Below, in pieces: positions 1-10,787 of a stretch of 64,000 nt of DNA. A model generated the notes under the pieces. The model saw only the letters and a program-made list of their open reading frames with translations, had not been told where the DNA came from and did not search any database. The stretch comes from Solen grandis. Taxonomy: Eukaryota; Mollusca; Bivalvia; Adapedonta; Solenidae. Position 1 is the first letter of the stretch. Each line of letters opens with the position of its first letter. The stretch spans positions 54,983,311 through 55,047,310 of the forward strand of contig CM037783.1 of the NCBI GenBank assembly GCA_021229015.1, given 5' to 3'. The translations under genes and the position numbers were made by a program.

Positions 1-171
1 GTATACAGTACTGAATACTGTCCTGACCCCAGAAAAAAATCTCTGACCGATTTGCAAAAAAAATAAAAAAAATATTTAAAATGGCGGCCATGCACAAGAC
101 GGAGACTTTAAAAAACCCACAAAGAGTCGCGCTAAGTGTCCAAATGAAACTGTATAAATTACAACAAACGA
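1..171. other. Unannotated sequence before the first SINE
   Basis: AT-rich sequence with A-runs near 35-80 and no open frame of note. I see no gene or recognisable repeat in it. Confidence 0.5.
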
Positions 172-435
172 GGGGCCGCCGTGGCCGAGCGGTTACAGTC
201 GTGGACTACAAATCTCTCAGCCCCTCACCGCTGTGGGTTCGAATCCCGGTAGGGACTTAGGATTTTTCATGTGAGGAAGCCTTCCAGCTGGCTTGCGGTA
301 GGTCGGTGATTCTACCCGGGTACCTCTGTGTACTCGGGGTCTTCCTCCACCTGTAATTAACTGGACGTCGCTATATGATTGAAATACTATCGCAGCGACG
401 GTAAACCCAAATACAGCAACAATACAACAACAACA
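172..435 (+). mobile_element. tRNA-derived SINE (copy 1)
   Basis: The head (about 172-262) resembles a tRNA gene. It has a box A-like stretch around GGCCGAGCGGTTA and a box B / T-arm stretch GGGTTCGAATCCCGG. A body follows (TTTTCATGTGAGGAAGCC, then GCTTGCGGTAGGTC, then TTCCTCCACCTGTAATTA, then GCAGCGACGGTAAAC) that recurs at 30781-30996 and 37857-37982. The copy ends in an (ACA)n-type tail. This is the layout of the SINE families widespread in molluscs. It is transcribed by RNA polymerase III in its active form and mobilised by LINE proteins. I see no clean target duplication for this copy. Confidence 0.85.
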
Positions 436-1031
436 ACAAATGAAATGACAAGGAAAGGAGATCGACGATCCGCGGCGCTGATGCACTCGAGACCGGCATT
501 GCCAAGAGCACGTGCATGTTTGGGAACAGCTCTTCGTTCATGTCGATCTAAAGTCTCCGGAATCGATGACTGTCGATTGTCCACGGCACGACATCTGGCT
601 CACTCGTATCTCACTGTCGAATTCTTTTAAATTGCGAACAGCAAGTCTGTTTCAAATGCTCGGTACTCGTATATGGCCTGAGGTGAAGTTGGCAATATAA
701 GACCCATCAGGAATTAATGTCAGATTAATATCATATTAGTTACTCCTCCTGTTGGAGAAAGTGAACTCGTGGAAACACTATTGTCCGTTTCACTGTCGCT
801 AAAAACATCAATTGACAATATTTGTTGCCATATTGGATGGCCACGGGGAACACAAGAAAAACAATCGGGTATTAATCAAAATACGTCCAAAGGACAAAGA
901 ACTTCGAGATTTACTGTAGGTTCTGACTATGCACGAAGATCGTAGGCCTATAGATATGAATTTTGTAATAATTTTCTACGTCAATTCGTTCACAAAGACT
1001 TCGCTTATTAAACGCGGGTAAGGCGACGATT
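436..1031. other. Region downstream of the PAN-domain gene
   Basis: This stretch lies past the 3' end of the minus-strand gene at 1232-3720. It has only short overlapping frames with no conserved motif and no good splice sites. I see nothing I can call here. Confidence 0.4.
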
Positions 1032-1046
1032 TTTATTGCGTTTATT
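1032..1046 (-). promoter_or_regulatory. Candidate poly(A) signals for the PAN-domain gene
   Basis: Two minus-strand AATAAA hexamers (plus-strand TTTATT at 1032-1037 and 1041-1046) lie about 190 bases beyond the stop codon of the PAN-domain gene. They are the first close matches downstream and would give a short 3' UTR. Confidence 0.5.
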
Positions 1047-1231
1047 GCGTTTTTTCATTTCGATTTTTCAAATCAGGCACGACCTTGTCTTCTATGCACG
1101 GTAAGAACGGTAAGGTATTAAACTTATATAGTCTACAACGAATCATCACAAAAGGCATAATTAACGAAGAAATAAATCTAAATGTCAACAGTTTGAACAT
1201 AAAACAAGTCATTTCTCCGGGACATTGTTCG

Positions 1232-3720
1232 TTACGGAGCACAGTCTCTCTGGTAGAGATCGTAAGAGGCCGAAACCATGTAAGCCTGTGGTTGGGTGAG
1301 GGCTGTGTCCACAGACAGGAAACAGTTACTATTTAGAAGGTTGTACTCAGCAGTGCGGCAGACGAATGACGTCTCGTCAATACAAGCCTGTGTACACTGT
1401 GCAGCGTTCTGAACCGCAAGCAATCGGTTTGAGAACCCACCGATTAGCGCCCCTACATCATGCTGGAAAGTCGTGCCATATGTGGTACAACCTGGAAAAT
1501 AAAACAACAGCATTACTCAAAAGTGACTATCGCTAATATTCTTGGTTAGGCATGTTTTTAGCCTACCAAAAGTTCATTGACGCAAAATTACAGACCGTTA
1601 TCACCATGGCTGACCCTAACCCTATACCCTACTTAGCAATTAAGGACTAGCAAGAAAACAAACCCAGCAGCTAGACTTGACCATATCACATCTCGCCCTT
1701 TTCTTTTTTTTCTTTTTTTTTTTTTAGAAGCTAGGCTGATCTCAATCCCGTGGATACTCATCCCGCAGAGATCATCCGCCATATACCGATACCGGCGAGT
1801 CTAGTAGATAATATTTCCCAGCAGCGGGGTACCGCTTCCATCTCGTCCTACCATAATTCAAGATAGATACATAGCGCTGAGATGTCCCATCTACACCTTT
1901 TCGTTGCATTCATGAATGGAATCAAAGTCATGACCCCGTGATGTTACGAAACGAACGGAGGCAAAGTCTGTCTCTGGCTAGTTTTTCAGTTCTGCTTGTT
2001 TTGAAAGTCTTTTCATTTTCACGTATCTAAAGTCAGTCTAATTCAAAGACGGAAGGAAGTACCACATTTGATTTACTCTTGGTTCGTTTTGCTATCAACT
2101 TTGAACTGATGGTTACGTAATCAGTCATGTCGCATGTACGACTATAGATGATCCTTCCTTTGGGAAGAAATAACAAGGGAAGGAAAATAAACCAATTAGA
2201 ATATGAAGTTTATTCTTGAGAAAGTATATAATCAAAATTTCAAATAATAATGCTACTTACTTGCGACGCATTCTCTAACCGATGGAGAATAACTGTATCC
2301 CGGGTCGCATTTGCAAACATCATCGTAACAGCCGCTTCTAATGATGCTACACGAGTCTCCAGAGCTGCAGGTTTTATTGATGTATAACCCCTGCTCACAT
2401 GTATCCTATAATGATTATTGTAAAACACAAGGTAATAGGAAAAGACACACTATTATGTAATTTAATAAAATTATCGTGATGACAACGGAAAACTTGAGAA
2501 TGTAAAGATTATGCATATACTTGTCAGCGAAAGAAATTAGTAACATTAAGTTAGATATCTATGTATGAATATTACTTTATCACTCAAATATGGTGAAATA
2601 TTATTGCAAAATGAAATCATTATTGTTTAAAGCAAGCACCATTAGGAAAGATTTATTGCCATTTCTCTTTTTAAACATTAACACTTAGAACAGTAAAATT
2701 TTCGCGTCTGGAGTCTTGTTTAAAACAGTTATATGCCTGAATGATCATAATAAAACGTGCCATATGTTTGGCTTTGTCTGTCCGTCTTTCCGTCCGTCTG
2801 TCCGTAGATATCTATTCTCCGCGCATTCAGTTTTGAAAAAATTCGTGTATTGAATTAATATTCAGTATGCAGGAATATAATACCAAAATGTAGGTGAAGT
2901 TCGATCAACAAATTTGTTATAGAGTTATGCGTCCTTTATAGGCAAAATTTATGTGAAATGACCTTTTCCGCGCAATTACCTTTGAAATTGAATTTGTATT
3001 TGGTATGCAAATATATAATATCAAAATACAATTCAAGTTCGACTTTATTTACAATTCACTGATTTCGTATAACGGTATGTGCCATTCATGTGAAATGACT
3101 GTTTTCCAGCAATATAACTTTTGCATGTATTGAAGTCATATTTAGTATGCAAGTATATAATATCAGTATATAATATCAAAATACAGGTCACGTTCGATTT
3201 TGATAACAATCCACTGATTTATTATAGAGTTAAATGAATTTTTCATTTGTCTTCCATTACTATCAATAGAAGAAGTTATTATTGAGATCAAAACCCATTA
3301 TATATTCTTTCTCCACATTTACTAACAGTACTCGGTGCGATGATACTCAGACATGAATTTGCTTTTTCGGGCAATCATTGCGGGTACGCATTTGCAGAGT
3401 TGACCCATGTGATACATTACCAAAATCATTCCTCCATAGATAACCCCACAGTCAGCAGGCAGCACATTGACATCCTCCGCACCGTTCACAACCCGGCACG
3501 ACTGATTACCCGGATGATACAAAAACGAGGAGCAGCTCTCTGAGTGAGCACAAAGCATGCCACACTGAATGCTGTTAGGGACATCTCCAACCTCTTCAAT
3601 CATGAGTCCATAGCTGTGATCGCACGTGAACGTCGTCTTAAAGTAGTTCCCACAAAATTCTGCAAAACTGACGGCTGCACATAAAATGCTCACAAGCAGA
3701 ATTATTTCCGGACGATACAT
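1232..3720 (-). CDS. Secreted PAN / Cys-rich / PAN domain protein
   Basis: Exons on the minus strand: 3720-3421, 2405-2261 and 1491-1232 (TAG stop). All junctions are GT-AG (donors gtaatg and gtaagt; acceptors tatag and ttccag), and phases 0 and 1 fit to give 234 aa. Residues 1-20 (MYRPEIILLVSILCAAVSFA) are a signal peptide. Residues ~22-100 form a PAN/apple-like domain with paired cysteines around QCGMLCAHSESCSSF. Residues 101-148 are a compact Cys-rich EGF/EB-like module (CEQGLYINKTCSS, then GCYDDVCKCDPGY). Residues ~149-234 are a second PAN-like domain (QCTQACIDE, ending QRDCAP). There is no transmembrane segment after the signal, so it is predicted to be extracellular, binding protein or carbohydrate. 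PAN domains do this in many lophotrochozoan innate-immune or matrix proteins; the ligand is unknown. I do not recognise a named orthologue. Structure is confident; function is inference. Confidence 0.8.
2761..3250. repeat. Intronic tandem repeat with TGTCCGTC head
   Basis: A (TGTCCGTC)-like tract at ~2775-2812 is followed by about three diverged units of ~110-160 bp. Each has a version of GTATGCAAATATATAATATCAAAATACA, then TTCGA, then CAATTCACTGATTT. It lies in intron 1 of the PAN-domain gene. The tetranucleotide tract beside medium-length tandem units is the layout of pearl-type repeats seen elsewhere in this window. Confidence 0.6.
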
Positions 3721-4459
3721 GACCTGTGTTAAGATAATAGAAGCAGTTATTCTCCAGACAATTACCCAAGGAAACGTGGTTTGTAATAGGTAGTTGTGGA
3801 TTTTCCAACATTTAACAAGTTGATTTTATTTTGTTTATTTCTTTGTGTTTCATTTTTGTCATCACCGCCAGGGAAAAGCATTCTGGATCACTTATATATA
3901 TTCCAATACCCAACATGGGTTATTTCGATTTTCTAGTAATGTACAACTGAGGTGTTAGATGGTTCTCAAAACACCTGTAGCCGTATAGTAGTACAAAGCT
4001 AGTAGTACATAATACAGTTATAGTATCCAGTGTTGATTGTATAGCATGACATGATTTTATATTATAGAAATTAGTCTAAACAAAATTATCGACTTGTCCC
4101 TTTTTTATTTTATTTTTTTTAATTTTTAACTCTTATATATTATAGAAATGAAATTTAAGATAAAAGAAACATATATAGAAAATATTTGCGCTGAAAATGC
4201 TCTCATTAAGAAATATACATGTCCCAAACCCTCAAGGAATGAGCAGTCATCTTCTCACCTTTTAATAAAATGGATAGTGATAATCGTTGTTTGTTTAAAG
4301 TGTATAACACCGATGGAAACGACATTGTCATTAAAGCTTACCGTTTATTAATAATGGTATGATAAGGTAAAAAACAAAAGTGAGTTACGGGCAACAGTCT
4401 AAAAAGGTTAGCTCCATAAATAGCCACTTAAAACGGCACAACACTTGAAACTGTAATCT
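3721..4459. other. Spacer upstream of the PAN-domain gene
   Basis: This should hold the promoter and 5' UTR of the minus-strand PAN-domain gene, but I see no clear TATA box or initiator I would defend. It is AT-rich, with T-runs near 4100-4130. Confidence 0.35.
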
Positions 4460-5430
4460 CATTCAAGTTTCTTGACATACACTTATTAAAAACGGTTCAT
4501 GGTATCGCAGCCAAAAAATCATTTCTAACCACGCCAAGATTGCCCTGAATAGATTATTTACTATCTTTAATACGGTATGTCTACCAGCTACCTTAAAACT
4601 AAAGATGTACGATTCACTTATTGCACCAGTATTAAACTTTTCTTGTGAAATATTTGAAAAAATCCATGAAAAGACTTGGAAAAGTCCAAAACAAATTTTA
4701 AGATGATTGATTTAGTTAAAAAAAAAAAGGCATATTTCCACTGAAAGTGACAAGAAAAATAAGGATGATCAAGTACTGGATGAAAATTCTAGCTTCTCCA
4801 GAAAGCAGAAAACATTATATAAGGTTTATACTATGATGGATTCTGACGCAAGTCAAAATATTAATTACAGAGGAAATAACTGGGCTAGTCAAATCAAGTC
4901 ATTACTCTTCGAACATGGCCTACAGAATATTTTGCGGGACAGATTTATTGAATCAGCCCCATTTAGTTACATTAAACAAAGGATACTAGATATGTAATTA
5001 CAAAGATTGTACTCAGATATCAGTAATTCAAGGAAACTCTCCTCCTACTGTATGTTTAAACACGATTTTACACTAGAATCATACATTGATAACATTCCAG
5101 TATTAAAATATAGAATTGCGATGACAAACTTCAGAGTATCAGCCCATGACTTAGCTATAGAAACCGGTAGACATACAGATACTCCTTTACAACAAAGGCG
5201 ATGTCTTCAATGTAACTTTAACTGTATAGAATCAGAATGCCACTTCATTTTTGCCTGTCCAGCTTATATTGATTTACGTCGAAATTACGTGAAACCTTAT
5301 TTTGTCATTGGCCAACTTTAAAGAAATTTTAAACTCTAATGTCCCTTAAATAAAAAAGCACATCTAAACACATCAAAATTCATATACTTTGCATTCAAAC
5401 GCCGTCGAACTGTAAATGAAAAACAGCTGA
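4460..5430 (+). mobile_element. Decayed LINE, 3' end of reverse-transcriptase ORF
   Basis: Broken frames read as the C-terminal part of a non-LTR retrotransposon polyprotein. About 4467-4550 reads KFLDIHLLKTVHGIAAKKSF. A frame shift then leads at ~4534-4660 to ALNRLFTIFNTVCLPATLKL and on to a segment like the usual LYDSLVAPILLYGCEIW motif. The frame at 5007-5321 carries FRVSAHDLAIETGR and a terminal Cys/His motif (CLQCNFN, then ECHFIFAC). The spacing fits the C-x2-C ... H-x4-C finger that follows the reverse transcriptase in several LINE clades. There are stops and shifts throughout, so it is dead. A related copy lies at 40580-41283. Confidence 0.75.
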
Positions 5431-8400
5431 CTTGATTGGGACAGTTTATTCTACATCTGTTACGTTATTTAATGTAATGTTGCTATAAGTAAACGCCCCA
5501 AATATGAATCACAGTAATATATTTGTTTATTAGAACTGTAAGGTAGAAATCTACATAACGTTATGTATACTTAAGAATGATGTGCTGTTAGTTTCTTGAT
5601 ATGTGTGGTTGTTATTAAGAATCTTTACATCATATATTTTATTATCGGGAAAATATATTTACAGAATAATTTAACTATATTAATCCAACAGTATACATGT
5701 ACAATGTAAAGGTATTTGTCAATCTTTTTAAAGACTTCCTTCTACTTGAAAATAACTTTTCCCAAATTCCAGCATATTATATAACATTCCATGAAATACT
5801 ATATAAGAATTCCTCTCACCGGGATAACCAGTCCTGCAACTACCCTTATATGCTGAGCGCCAAACAAGGGAGGTATAACAGTACCATTTTTTACGACGTT
5901 GGTATGTCACGGACGGGGATCGAACCAACGGCCTCCCGCTCCCGAGGAGAAACGTATGTGTTCATCAAACCATAGTACTTATAGACATTGTAGACGGAAG
6001 GAAAAATATAAAGATATAGAGGTTCTTAGTAGTAGTAGTAGTAGTAGCAGAAGAAGATAATTTTGCTTTTTAGGAAATTAAAGTTTTGCTCTCTATGACA
6101 AACTCGTCTCTGTATAGGATAGAATCTATTAAGACATTTCTCACTACGCTCGCTTCGGCATTCTGTTGTCTGGAAAAATGTCTCAATAGGTTCTCTCCGA
6201 CTTAGAAGCCGTCCCAAATTTGTGGCAAACACTTGATTTTGTCAAATAGACCAATCTATTTTGTATTTTGTTAAAATTGGAAATGAAAATGTTTTCTATT
6301 AAAATCAATCGCTGATAAATTAGAATTTTAGAAGTATATGATCTCTTTTGAACATTATAAAGATAGATATTAGAAAAGTGTTCTATTGAAAAAACAAACA
6401 AAATCCCAGCTTAAAATGTTCCAACTGACAACCTCCTGGTGATACTGGAACGTTAATGACCACTTGGTGTAATGGATTACCCCGACAGTATGTCAATCAA
6501 ATTCAGACTTTCAGCCATTGAAATTATGACACCACAGAGCGTAATTTAGGTTATTCAAACTAAATGTAAAGAAAAAATCTGTACTGTACATAGAAGATAT
6601 GCTGAGCATGCTTGTAACCATTGTGCATTTAATTGGCAATTACCGTAAGTATTTTGTAAAAGTACTCACATGCTATTGACTGGGACAGTTAAGATCACTC
6701 CACAAGTATTATGGTAATCTATAGGACCCATTCAGAAGATTCTTGAATATTGACACACGCAGCTTCCGACAACGTGCTTTGTACATTGTATCTAATTATT
6801 AGCTTACCCAAGAATCCAGAACGCAATTTGAGATGTTCTCAAAAATCGATTGATTAAACAATGTTAGCAAGAATACTGAGTATTACTTTCATTGATCCTG
6901 AGAGTTTGATACCCCATCATGCCTGTCACACGATGCCAATCTAACTCTTGAAATCATGACCTGCTGTTTGAATAATTGATTCTTTTTCATATTATACAGA
7001 AATACATTTAATCATGTTTAATAAACATTATCAAAAACTATTTGTATATGTATTTTTTGTGTGTAGTCATGGTTACATTTACGATAGCATTCATTGAAAC
7101 AAAGGTCTTTTGAAAATCATTCCGACTGTCATTTTTGAGCTTGTCAACCATCACTATGCTATCACGCCGTAGACATGTGGTCACGCCTTAACATAACACC
7201 GACATTTCTATAACTTTTTTCGTATGGTTAACGCCGTTAAGGGGATTTGAGACAAACAAAATTGAAAACATTACTTGGAAATACATGTAACTAGAACTAC
7301 ATGGTTCCAATAACAATACCCTTTTATTGTTTATTTTATCGTGAGATATTAGTATTTTCATAGCTTAAATGTGTCTTAAGGTGTGTGTATGTATGTGTGT
7401 GTGGGGGGGGGGGGGGAACAGAATTTTTTTGTTTTTTTCATGCAAATCATGTTTTTCCCAAGAATACTTAATATATAAATTCATTTAATGTAAGAGGATA
7501 CAGTTTGCAAAAAGCTTTCAGATTTGACCTCACATTCAAAGAAAAAATGACTTTCGCCGAAAGGTTCATCTGTCCTCTATCGACCCACCTGTGTATGATG
7601 ATACACGAAATCCCTGTGTAAAATCAAATACAAACAACTGTCTCAGATATTATATTTATATAGTGACCGATATATGTCGGTCAGTAGCGATACATCGTTA
7701 CTTGATATGTATATATCGACTTGAATTTGTATTTTATTGCATGTGTCGGTTAAATGTCCCCAATACATGACATATGGGTACTTATTTATCTGCACGAGGC
7801 CTCGATGCTATATCATGAAATGTATGACATCCAGTTATATTATTATTTTAAAGTCTACATCACAATATGTGTAGTTACCACAGTTTCTTGGTTGGTTTAT
7901 CTTGTCCCCCCCCCACCCCCGGCCTTTAAAGTACAAATTACATTGCCTGTGTTTTGTTTGACATTTTTGGGGGCGAAAATAAGATAAAAAAAACAACAAC
8001 AACAAAAACTTGATAATTTTTGAGAATGAATAATCCCTTCTGGTGAATAGCGGGAAAAAAGTAATCATGCAGATTGCAGACTCTTGCATTTTCTAAGCCG
8101 GTAGAAGATATGCGGTTTTACTTTTGTAACACACAAACACACACACACAGATATAAGTTCGAGATAACGTGATGTCTACACAAATGAATACCTGGAAAAC
8201 ACATTCAGCGAAATCCAGGTTTAATTCTTTATTTTAGCCAATAATTTTGACTATTCGAACAGTCACGTGATAATGTGCGTTAAACCTTATTAGTAAATAG
8301 CATTCTCTATATATAGAATATCGGGGGAAAATATTTATATAACCAGTCCCAATTTATTTCATTGTTGAAACTAACCCGTTTGCCCCACTAAATATGAAAG

Positions 8401-9403
8401 CATCCCAAAAATATCTCTGAAAGCAGAATATGAAGCCTTATTTATCTGATAAAGTGTTTTTTTGTGTGCAAATTCTGGATCTGAAAGGGGTCATGTCTTT
8501 GTCAAATATATACGGATTTTGATATACATGTGTACCATAAAATAAAGGAATCCATTGAGGTATTTTTGGAAAATTTTGTTAAAGTTGAAAAAGGAGCATA
8601 ACTCTGTCAAATATTTGTGAAATTTGCGAACTTTCGGTCTTGGCCTTCAATTTATTGAGATTAATAACAACAGAACCAAATAATATCTAAAACCGTTACG
8701 CCTAGATGACAAGTTGTAGATTGGACTAAGTATATTTTTTTACCATAAGATGAATTTGGCCTTCATTAAATATAGATAAACATCATGTGTACAAAAAATA
8801 ATGTCAGTCTCTTGACCGGTTCATTATTGACCAGACAAACAGACCGACAGGCTGACCGACCAACAAGTTTACTCATATACCCACCACTCATATTTTTTTG
8901 CGGTTGTGGTGGCGGGTGTGTGTGTGTGTGTGTATAGCTATGTAAGTCAGAGAAGAGGGGAATGATGGCCCTTTTTCGCATACCTAAGTATCAAGTGCCT
9001 CGTCTAAGTAATTTTATCTAATTTTATACAAATAATTCAAGGGTCATGAATCATGTCCTACCTGTCTAATATCATTTTAAACACTTTCCAAGTTCAATAT
9101 ACGTGTATATCTTAAATAAACACAGGCTGTAGTATGAATGAAGTAGAATCTGGTATTTAAACAACTAAAGGGCCATAACCTTTGACATTTTGATCCAATC
9201 TCAGACAAAATCATGAGGAATATGGCAAAAATATTATTTCAAAATATGATAAAGATTGGTCAGAAGGAAAAATTGATTGGTATGTAAATGTTATCACTGG
9301 GTGGTTAATATTGTGAAAATGACAGTTTGACGAAGGACCATAACTAACAATCATTGTCATGATAAAGATACATATGTGTAAGCAAGTACACAATATATAT
9401 AAA
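5431..9403. other. Intergenic region with simple repeats
   Basis: I find no gene. Items seen: a tRNA-like fragment on the minus strand at ~5890-5960 (GGTTCGATCCCCGTCC), an AGT trinucleotide run at ~6029-6050, a 15-base G run near 7403, a C-rich stretch near 7907, and a GT microsatellite at ~8916-8932. From ~8440 to ~9400 there are diverged units of the 'gggccataac' / 'gcataactctgtcaaa' type common in bivalve tandem repeats, with a GACC/GACA-rich end at ~8830-8865. Confidence 0.5.
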
Positions 9404-9548
9404 GGATCTGACAGAAATTTTTATTTCAGATCAAATTTTACTAAACGAGTTCATGAAAATGTTATAAAGCGAATCTCTCAAGCTTCATAACATTTTCATG
9501 AACAAGTTTAGTAAAATTTGATATGAAATGACAATTCATGTCAGATTC
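9404..9548. repeat. Isolated long hairpin (62-bp arms)
   Basis: Arms 9404-9465 and 9487-9548 are inverted copies with about 9 mismatches in 62 positions and no gaps. They are separated by a 21-base loop. The arm cores share TCAAATTTTACTAAAC and GTTCATGAAAATGTTAT. It is not inside a recognised gene. It could be a small foldback element or, if transcribed, a precursor-like stem. Confidence 0.85.
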
Positions 9549-10734
9549 TTTTTATCATGTGACCTATAGTGACAATAAATCGATATTATAACAACAAACA
9601 AATGAATGAAAGGACTGTGAACGAATTACTTTTGTAATCTAACACAAAGAAAATAGTTTCAAATAATAACAGAAAATCACAATTTAACGTGTGTATTTCT
9701 CATACATTTTCAACATCATATGAATAATGAATCAAACACATTTTAATTCAGCTATTCAAGTTCAAGTTCAATAGACTATTCATACATATAGAATACACGC
9801 GCGTGATGCGGAGTGATGTAATTCAGCCTAGAAGTTATATATAATAAAAACATTATGGAAGTGATACAAACGGGGAAAAAAATGAAAAAAGTGAAAAAGG
9901 AAATAAATCAAAAAGTGAAAAAAAGAATTAACAGAAATATATTCTATTCCCCTACCTTGATATATCGTGCAGTATAAATTCCAATTCAAATGAGAGAGAA
10001 AAAAAGAAAGAAAGATTATGATGGTTTAACTTGGGACAAACACGCATGTACACACACACGCGCGCGCGTTATAATTCATAATAAAAATGAGAGATATGAA
10101 TAGTGAAATGACCAATTTAAATTATAATAAATATCACTCATGAAGTCATTAAATCTATAAATATTACTAAAAATAAATGTAACAAATACTATTATATAAA
10201 AAAACCTTTCTATTTCGTACAGACACAAGAACATATTTGATTTGTCACACTTAAAATAAATAACATGTTCCTTTAATCAAATTATTTGATTGTTTTCACG
10301 TTCGTTACCATTTATATATAATGGGTCCGTTTATATGGGGTCGTTTTGACCAATCTTCTCACTCAGTTGGGACCGTTTTGACCAATTTGGAACCGTTTCA
10401 ACTTGGGTCCGTTTTGACCGGATACTGAAGTTATATGTAATGTGTTCAGTATAAGAAAATATGTGATGGCTATACGAAACCGTAAACAGCTGTTTGAGCA
10501 CAATGTCATATGATAAAAAATGATATACTCTTGGCCAAAGGTCTGTATGAGCCATATCAGAGCTTGGCCCAGATATTATGGTCATAAATATTATACGAGA
10601 CTTAGTGTTAACATTTGTCCGTACATGCACTGATATTCCAAATCTCATAATTCCAGGCCTATTGCTCCAGTATCGAATATTCCTCTGTCAGAAGGTTATA
10701 TATAAAACAATACAAACATCAAATTAACAAAATA
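9549..10734. other. Intergenic region downstream of NGDN
   Basis: AT-rich with A-rich runs (9880-9930, 9995-10015) and a short (AC)n(GC)n tract at ~10050-10068. At 10321-10430 four or five copies of a CCGTTTTGACC-like word occur in about 100 bases. I see no gene. Confidence 0.45.
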
Positions 10735-10740
10735 TTTATT
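10735..10740 (-). promoter_or_regulatory. NGDN: NGDN poly(A) signal
   Basis: AATAAA on the minus strand, 48 bases beyond the NGDN stop codon. It implies a very short 3' UTR. Confidence 0.65.
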
Positions 10741-10787
10741 ACAAGAAATAAACCAACAAATTAATTTCAGTTAAAAACACAATGCCA

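Noticed and set aside
172..262. tRNA gene (Leu/Ser-like) with box A and box B
   Set aside because: It continues into a SINE body repeated elsewhere in the window and lacks a closed acceptor stem, so it is a SINE head.
5890..5960. Minus-strand tRNA
   Set aside because: Only the T-arm region is convincing; no acceptor or anticodon stem can be built. Probably a worn tRNA-derived element.
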